DNA of 64,000 bases from an uncultured Myxococcales bacterium. GTDB lineage: Bacteria; Myxococcota_A; UBA9042. The position numbers were made by a program, and so were the translations under genes. The notes beneath the pieces were generated by a model. That model was not told the origin of the DNA. It was given only the letters and a program-made list of their open reading frames with translations, and ran no database searches. This document shows positions 59,162 to 64,000 of this stretch, piece after piece. The DNA is taken from NCBI GenBank assembly GCA_903924465.1, contig CAIYBN010000040.1, forward strand, positions 62,001-126,000, in the 5' to 3' direction. How positions within the stretch are numbered: position 1 is the stretch's first letter; the number at the start of each line of letters is the position of its first letter.

Positions 59162-60571
59162 ATGACCAGTGCGCCTCCTCCCAATGACCCGATGGCGGTC
59201 TTGCAGCGCCTGCTCGCAGCAATTGACGCGAAAGCCGATCATTTTTCGTTGCTGCAACTGCCGCGCAATGCCGAGCCGCTGCAGATCCGCAACGCGTATT
59301 TTCGTCTGGCGAAGGTCGTTCATCCAGATCATCCGTTGTTCGCCAACAATCCGCAGTTGCGCGCCCAAGCGACCCGCGCGTTCCAGGCGATCACATCTGC
59401 CAATTCGACGTTGGGCGACCCGCTCAAGCGCAGCGGATACGTCCATTCCATGGCCCAAGCGGCGATGGAGCGCTCCGATGCCGTGGCAGCGCAGATGCAG
59501 GCGGGCGTGAGGGCGACGGTGCCCACATCGCCCACCTATCGCGCGACTGGGCCCCAGCCTCACGCCGTCGACATCGTGCCAGTGCCGGGAAGTGTGTCCA
59601 ACCAACGGACACCGCGCGGCGTCCCGACGAGTCAGAGCCCGACCGCCCCGGGGGCGATGTCGCGGCCCATGGTAGCGAGCAGCCTGAGTGGCACCGGGCA
59701 GTTTTCGCGCACCACGCTGACAGGTCCGCAGCAGCCCGTTCAGGTCAACAGCGGTGCCACCGGGCAATTTCAGCGGCCCCCGGGGCAAGGCCCGCAATCC
59801 AACTCGGGGACCGGCCAATTCCAGCGGACAACCGGGTCGACGCCGATGGGCGGCACCGGGCAGTTCTCCGCAGTCAACCCGGCACCGGGTCAGCGGCCTA
59901 CGCCAAGCGGTCAATCCTCCATGGGCCCCACGACCGCGCCGTCGGCCCAGCCGCAATACACGACGAGCACCCGCGGGCTGGAGCCGCCGCCGAATGCCGA
60001 GGTGGCCAAAATTTACCTGCACAGCGGTCGGCAACAGCTGAATCGGCGCGACTGGGTCGGCGCGCAAGAGGCGCTGGAACGCGCGTTGCCGCTTCTGGAA
60101 AAGAATGAAGCCGCGGACTGCAAGGTCATGCTGGCGTGGGCGATCTTCAACAACAACAGCAATGCGGAAGTGGACCGGATCGAGCGCCCCAAGGCGATGT
60201 GGAACGAAGTGGCCACGCAATACGCCAAGACACCGTTCCACGCCCAAGCCGCGTATTACTTGGCGATTTGGCACAAGCTGCACGGCGAACTGCGGCATGT
60301 GATGAATAACCTGAATGTTTGCCTGGATTTGCAACCGAATCACATCGAAGCGGCGCGGGAAAAGCGCCTGATGGAGCAGCGGCGCAGCAACTTGGCAGAA
60401 ATGCAGGAGCTCGAGGCGCGCGAGCGTGCGGTCAAAGCACGACGCGCGTCCAAGACGTCCATTCCCACGGGTCGCCCGACCCCGGCGGCCGGCACGCTCC
60501 AGACGAAGAAAGTGGCGTTGCCCAAAGAGCAAAGCTGGCTGGAAAAGCTGTTTGGCGGCGAGAAGAAGTAG
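59162..60571 (+). CDS. J-domain protein with GTGQF repeats and TPR-like C-terminus
   Basis: The 469-residue product begins with a DnaJ-like J-domain (about 20-95), in which the HPD motif is present (KVVHPDHP), so it could stimulate an Hsp70. A low-complexity linker (about 110-280) rich in Pro/Thr/Gln/Ser contains four GTGQF-type repeats. The C-terminal third (about 285-410) is TPR-like (KIYLHSGRQQLNRRDWVGAQEALERALPLL). It ends in a basic tail. The combination resembles J-TPR proteins of Myxococcota, but no named gene is recognised. Confidence 0.75.
   Translation: MTSAPPPNDPMAVLQRLLAAIDAKADHFSLLQLPRNAEPLQIRNAYFRLAKVVHPDHPLFANNPQLRAQATRAFQAITSANSTLGDPLKRSGYVHSMAQAAMERSDAVAAQMQAGVRATVPTSPTYRATGPQPHAVDIVPVPGSVSNQRTPRGVPTSQSPTAPGAMSRPMVASSLSGTGQFSRTTLTGPQQPVQVNSGATGQFQRPPGQGPQSNSGTGQFQRTTGSTPMGGTGQFSAVNPAPGQRPTPSGQSSMGPTTAPSAQPQYTTSTRGLEPPPNAEVAKIYLHSGRQQLNRRDWVGAQEALERALPLLEKNEAADCKVMLAWAIFNNNSNAEVDRIERPKAMWNEVATQYAKTPFHAQAAYYLAIWHKLHGELRHVMNNLNVCLDLQPNHIEAAREKRLMEQRRSNLAEMQELEARERAVKARRASKTSIPTGRPTPAAGTLQTKKVALPKEQSWLEKLFGGEKK
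59690..59871 (+). repeat. Four GTGQF-coding repeats
   Basis: Codons for SGTGQFSR, GATGQFQRP, SGTGQFQRT and GGTGQFSA occur in one 180-bp stretch of the J-domain protein's linker, each within accgggcaattt-like DNA. Spacing is irregular (about 66, 54 and 39 bp), so the repeats are short linear motifs, not a strict tandem array. Confidence 0.75.
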
Positions 60572-60576
60572 CCAGT

Positions 60577-61509
60577 CTACTGCAACCAAGCGGAATCGCT
60601 CAGCTCCAGCCGCAGCGGCAGCGCTTCGAAACCGGGTATCGGCACTTCACGGGAACGCGACAGGCGTGCCAGCCACGGATGCTCCGGACTGTGAGACGGC
60701 AGCAGCGCAACCAACGATTTGGGCACAGTAAACTCGCCGTCGTCACGCAGGCGACAATGCAGCCAGCCCAAGCCCGCCGGCACGTCGGCGCCGAGCAGCA
60801 GGTCGAGATCCGCCGTGCCATCCACGGAGCCCCAGCGCAACGTCAGGTCCTCGTCCACCGGCGGCACCGGCACTTGCGCACCGCGCACCGGATGACTGCC
60901 CACCCAGGTCACGCGCACGGGTCGGGGCACGTCGATAGACACGTCAAACGGCGGCACACCATCGCCACCCGTCGCCACGACATGCAGCGAGCCCGCAGCC
61001 AACCAGCTTCGACTCATGTCGCGTTCCACGTCGTACCGGACGCCGCGGGTGGCTTCGAACAGGTTGGGTACCATTTGGACGCGCAGCGGCAACACTTGTT
61101 TACCGGCGCGCAGTTCCACATTGCCGACGTCGAGCAGCTGCATGTAGGCCAACGGCGGCGCGCCCGGTCGAGGTCCCAGATTGTGCGCCGGATCGGCGAG
61201 CCGCACGCAGGAATCCAGTTCCGGTGTCGACGCACCCGTCGACGTGCGTCCAACCAGATCCGCAAGCACGCCGACATCACCCCGCTCAATGTCACCAAAA
61301 ATTGCGGCAACTTGCAGGCGATCGAGTCCGACCTGCACGTCGCCCGGCGTCCAGGTCCCGTTGGCAAAATGGATGGTAACCGCCGCCGCGCGCATGCGCT
61401 GGGCGTCTGCGGGCTCGGCTGCGCGCGTGGACGCATGCGGCACCTTCGCAGCCGGTGGCGAGCGACTGCAACCGAGGAGCAACACGAGGGGCAGCAGCCA
61501 TCGCAACAC
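60577..61509 (-). CDS. Hypothetical lipoprotein
   Basis: GTG 61509 has GGAGG 5 nt upstream; the frame continues further up but without support. A short signal ends in LLLGC. The 310-residue mature protein looks beta-rich (VTIHFANGTWTPGDVQVGLDRLQVAAIF, VELRAGKQVLPLRVQMVPNLFEATRGVRYDVERD, TADLDLLLGADVPAGLGWLHC). No family is recognised. It converges with the J-domain gene, with 5 nt between stops. Confidence 0.6.
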   Translation of the reverse strand: MLRWLLPLVLLLGCSRSPPAAKVPHASTRAAEPADAQRMRAAAVTIHFANGTWTPGDVQVGLDRLQVAAIFGDIERGDVGVLADLVGRTSTGASTPELDSCVRLADPAHNLGPRPGAPPLAYMQLLDVGNVELRAGKQVLPLRVQMVPNLFEATRGVRYDVERDMSRSWLAAGSLHVVATGGDGVPPFDVSIDVPRPVRVTWVGSHPVRGAQVPVPPVDEDLTLRWGSVDGTADLDLLLGADVPAGLGWLHCRLRDDGEFTVPKSLVALLPSHSPEHPWLARLSRSREVPIPGFEALPLRLELSDSAWLQ

Positions 61510-61649
61510 GGGAACCTCCGGCCGCAGGGTAGCCGAGCGCGGCAGGCTTGCAACCCCAGCCAACTGTGGCACCTTCTGCGGCCCGTTCGTTGGCGCCACT
61601 TCGTGCCAAGCGTCGGTGGGCTCTGTCCCCGCTGAAAAGGAAGAATCCC

Positions 61650-62204
61650 GTGCGCATCATCGCTGGCAGCCGTCGTGGCATGAAATTGCAGGCCCCCGCA
61701 GGAAATGCGGTCAGGCCAACATCGGACATGCTGCGCGGCGCCGTCATGAGCATGTTGGGCGGTTTTCTCAGCGGCGAGCGCGTGTTGGACGTCTGCGCCG
61801 GTACCGGAGCGGTCGCGCTGGAATGGCTCTCACGCGGCGCAAGCCTGGCCGTGGCGCTGGAAAACGACCCGATGGCGCTGGATGTCCTACGGGCCAATGC
61901 CAAGCACGTGCGGCTGGATGGGCAGCTGACGGTCATGGCGGGCGATGCGGTCCAACAACTGGCCAAGCTGGCTGCGGACGGCCGGCAGTTCGACCTTGTC
62001 TACGTCGATCCACCCTATGACGCCGAATTGCATGAGGCGATCCTGGCTGCGCTGCCCCGCGTGCTCGCGCCTGGCGCGCAGGTGTTCATCGAGACGCGGA
62101 ACGGGCTGCCGGAATCGCTCCGCATCGGTTGGACGCAGGTGACGCAACGGCGTTATGGCGGCGGCTGGTTGGACCGCCTGCAGTGGCCAGGAGCGGAACC
62201 GTGA
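61650..62204 (+). CDS. rsmD: 16S rRNA (guanine966-N2)-methyltransferase RsmD
   Basis: The GTG at 61650 has AGGA 8 nt upstream and begins MRIIAGSRRGMKLQAP, the standard RsmD start (184 residues). Evidence: VRPTSDMLRGAVMSML, VLDVCAGTGAVALEWLSRGA (SAM loop) and D120-P-P-Y123 (YVDPPYD), the catalytic motif of N2-guanine methylases. The stop overlaps the queA start (GTGA). Confidence 0.94.
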   Translation: MRIIAGSRRGMKLQAPAGNAVRPTSDMLRGAVMSMLGGFLSGERVLDVCAGTGAVALEWLSRGASLAVALENDPMALDVLRANAKHVRLDGQLTVMAGDAVQQLAKLAADGRQFDLVYVDPPYDAELHEAILAALPRVLAPGAQVFIETRNGLPESLRIGWTQVTQRRYGGGWLDRLQWPGAEP

Positions 62205-63268
62205 TCGACGCACTGGACCTGCGCGCCTACGATTTTGACCTCCCCGACGGGGCGATTGCCCAGGTGCCTGTGGAGCCCCGTCACGCTGCGCGCCTGCTTG
62301 TGTTCGCCCGCTCCGGCGACGTGCGCGCGCAAAAGACGGTCGCCGATTTGCCGGAACTGCTGCCGCGTCACGCGCTGCTGGTGGTCAACGACACGCGCGT
62401 GGTGCCGGCACGCCTGCTGGGGCAAAAAACGTCCGGCGGGCGCGTGGAACTGCTTCTGACCCGGCCGTTCGCCACGCCCGGCGCGGACTTGTCGGGGCAT
62501 GAGGCGATGGCGCGATCGAGCAAAGCGCTGCGCGTCGGGCAAACGATTCTGCTGGACGGCGGTGGACAGGCAACGATCACCGAAGTGCTTGGCCATGGTC
62601 TTGTCCGCGTCGACCTGGCCGGATTCCCGGACTTGGCCGCGCTGCTTGCTCACTGCGGCCATGTGCCGCTTCCGCCCTACATTCGCGGGGGCAAGGAGCA
62701 GCGGCAGCTCGACCGACCGCGCTACCAGTCCACGTTTGCGCGAACCCCCGGTGCCGTGGCCGCTCCGACTGCCGGTTTGCACCTTTCTCAGGAATTGCTT
62801 GCGCAGCTTGCCGAAGCGGGCGTGGAAATCGCGCACGTCACGCTGCACGTCGGACCCGGAACTTTTCTGCCGGTCCGCGATCCGGACTTGCGACAACACC
62901 GTGTGCTGCCGGAAAGGGCGGAAATTACCCAGCAAACCGCCGAGGCCATCGCGCGCGCCCGTGCCCAAGGTCGTGCCGTGATCGCCGTGGGAACGACCAC
63001 GACGCGAACGCTCGAAGCGGCGGCGATTCGCGGCGGCGGCACGATACATGCAGGGCACTTTGACGCCGATTTGACGATCCTGCCCGGCCACCGCTTCCTC
63101 GTGATCGACGGCCTGATGACCAACTTCCATCTGCCCCAGTCCAGCCTCCTCGTGCTCGTGAGCAGCTTCACCGGCCGCGAGCGCCTGCTGGCCGCCTACG
63201 CCGATGCGATCGCGCATGGCTATCGGTTCTACTCCTACGGCGATGCGATGCTGATCCTGCCCAGGTGA
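62201..63268 (+). CDS. queA: tRNA preQ1(34) S-adenosylmethionine ribosyltransferase-isomerase QueA
   Basis: QueA makes epoxyqueuosine at the tRNA wobble position. GTG 62201 has AGGAG 7 nt upstream. Signatures: YDFDLPDGAIAQVP, LLVVNDTRVVPARLLG, HVPLPPYIRGG, RYQSTFARTPGAVAAPTAGLH, HVTLHVGPGTFLPV, VGTTTTRTLE and LMTNFHLPQSSLLVLVSSF. 355 residues is typical. It is coupled to rsmD, pairing two RNA-modification enzymes. Confidence 0.96.
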   Translation: MIDALDLRAYDFDLPDGAIAQVPVEPRHAARLLVFARSGDVRAQKTVADLPELLPRHALLVVNDTRVVPARLLGQKTSGGRVELLLTRPFATPGADLSGHEAMARSSKALRVGQTILLDGGGQATITEVLGHGLVRVDLAGFPDLAALLAHCGHVPLPPYIRGGKEQRQLDRPRYQSTFARTPGAVAAPTAGLHLSQELLAQLAEAGVEIAHVTLHVGPGTFLPVRDPDLRQHRVLPERAEITQQTAEAIARARAQGRAVIAVGTTTTRTLEAAAIRGGGTIHAGHFDADLTILPGHRFLVIDGLMTNFHLPQSSLLVLVSSFTGRERLLAAYADAIAHGYRFYSYGDAMLILPR

Positions 63269-63286
63269 CGGCCGCAAACCGATTCC

Positions 63287-63301
63287 TTGACAATGTGTCA
63301 A
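63287..63301 (+). promoter_or_regulatory. Palindromic operator O1 before the TetR gene
   Basis: TTGACAATGTGTCAA is a perfect 6-3-6 palindrome. Its left arm is at the same time a consensus TTGACA -35 box, so a bound repressor would block RNA polymerase. Confidence 0.65.
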
Positions 63302-63312
63302 ATCATCGTAAA

Positions 63313-63327
63313 CTGACACCTTGTCAG
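63313..63327 (+). promoter_or_regulatory. Palindromic operator O2 before the TetR gene
   Basis: CTGACACCTTGTCAG is a second perfect 6-3-6 palindrome sharing the TGACA/TGTCA arms with O1. Centres are 26 bp apart. It lies near the expected transcription start, 24 nt before the ATG. Both sites fit YTGACA-N3-TGTCAR. Confidence 0.65.
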
Positions 63328-63351
63328 GCAATCGCCTGGCAGGGAGCGCGC

Positions 63352-63951
63352 ATGGCCCGCAGGCCGGATCCAAATCGCAAAGCGGAACTCGCACGCGCCG
63401 CCTTTGCCGCGCTTCGCGAGCGCGGTGTCGTCGGCACGACGATGAGTGAAGTGGCGCTGGCGCTGGGCATGAAACGGCCGGCGCTCTACTACCATTTCAA
63501 GGATCTGGGTGAGCTTTTTGACGCCGTCCTGACTGCTGTACTCGCCGACCAACGGGAATTTGTGCTGGCCGGGCTCGATCCGGACGATCACCCGATCGAC
63601 GCCCTGGCCTCGTGGATGCGGGCGACACTGGCGTTTTACGAGGCGGATCCGCAATTGATCGGCCTGCTGCTGCAGTTTTGGGCTGTCGGTCGGCCGGATG
63701 CGGCACGCGACGTGTTGGACCGCGCCCGCGATCTGGTGGAGCCCATCCGCCAATTTGCGATCGCCCTGCTGCAGGACGCGGTGCGCGATGGCCGCGTCCG
63801 TCCGTGCGCGCCGGGGCCGATGCTGGACCTGTGCGTCGTCGTCGTCGATGGCTGCCTTGTCGAGCGCATTAGCCGCGGCGCAGATACCCAGCCGATCCTG
63901 GAGCTGTTCATCACCCAGGTCCTGCTGCCGTTGAAATCCCCCGCGCCGTGA
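63352..63951 (+). CDS. TetR/AcrR-family transcriptional regulator
   Basis: ATG 63352 has AGGGAG 6 nt upstream. The 199-residue product has the TetR DNA-binding helix-turn-helix at about 12-58 (ARAAFAALRERGVVGTTMSEVALALGMKRPALYYHFKDLGELF), and an all-helical ligand-binding part with a LIGLLLQFWAVG stretch. Two palindromes directly upstream are likely its own operators, so autorepression is expected. It probably controls the gene starting at the window's end. Ligand unknown. Confidence 0.9.
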   Translation: MARRPDPNRKAELARAAFAALRERGVVGTTMSEVALALGMKRPALYYHFKDLGELFDAVLTAVLADQREFVLAGLDPDDHPIDALASWMRATLAFYEADPQLIGLLLQFWAVGRPDAARDVLDRARDLVEPIRQFAIALLQDAVRDGRVRPCAPGPMLDLCVVVVDGCLVERISRGADTQPILELFITQVLLPLKSPAP

Positions 63952-63978
63952 GGCGTTTTCGTCAAACCGAGGTTCCCG

Positions 63979-64000
63979 ATGATTCAGCCCGACGCCATTT
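63979..64000 (+). CDS. Start of a gene cut by the right edge
   Basis: An ATG with GAGG 6 nt upstream opens a frame (MIQPDAI) running off the window. Only seven codons are visible, so no function can be given. It lies 27 nt after the TetR gene on the same strand and could be its regulated target. Confidence 0.4.

Overview
The window is about 64 kb of GC-rich DNA, densely packed with genes and without mobile elements or CRISPR. It looks like chromosome from a Myxococcota-type (former Deltaproteobacteria) Gram-negative bacterium. Signs of this are the very many lipobox and signal-peptide proteins, PEGA/TPR envelope proteins, SUMF1-like (formylglycine-generating-enzyme fold) lipoproteins, giant DUF11 surface proteins, a Cys-rich repeat of the CDDGNPCT type, and frequent GTG/TTG starts with GTGA or ATGA overlaps. 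I infer the phylum from gene content; no rRNA or marker phylogeny is available here.

Layout. 0-22.7 kb (+ strand) is an envelope and secretion island: a DsbA/SUMF1/TlpA triple fusion cut at its 5' end, a phosphodiester-glycosidase-like lipoprotein, a PEGA membrane protein, a Kelch-propeller lipoprotein, a 4,545-residue DUF11 protein ending in an outer-membrane barrel, a Cys-rich lipoprotein, an SH3-like membrane protein and an HtrA protease. 22.7-25 kb holds a LuxC-like acyl-CoA reductase (- strand) and a tRNA cluster (Ser-TGA, Ser-GCT, Arg-ACG) followed by tadA, whose product edits tRNA-Arg(ACG). 25.4-28.1 kb carries a second PEGA plus SUMF1-like pair and a Trm112-like protein. 28.1-39.1 kb is mostly minus strand: a glycosyltransferase, then a tight five-gene set (phosphoesterase, SurA/PpiC-like lipoprotein, OprO/P-type porin, purple acid phosphatase, Cys-rich lipoprotein) that looks like a phosphate-scavenging module, an outer-membrane protein (+), a NUDIX protein and a hydrolase-like lipoprotein.

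39.5-55.9 kb is the division and cell-wall (dcw) cluster: mraZ, rsmH, ftsL, a TPR lipoprotein, ftsI (PASTA-bearing), murE, murF, mraY, ftsW, murG, ftsQ, ftsA, ftsZ and a small membrane protein. murD, murC, murB and ddl are absent from their usual places. A TGGGA-N5-TGGGA MraZ box lies directly behind a candidate mraZ promoter. A nested inverted-repeat structure lies in the only sizeable gap inside the cluster, before ftsL.

55.9-64 kb carries two tandem paralogous helical periplasmic proteins and purM (-), a J-domain/TPR protein with GTGQF repeats (+), a lipoprotein (-), rsmD-queA, and a TetR regulator preceded by two perfect 15-bp palindromes. The start of one more gene lies at the right edge.
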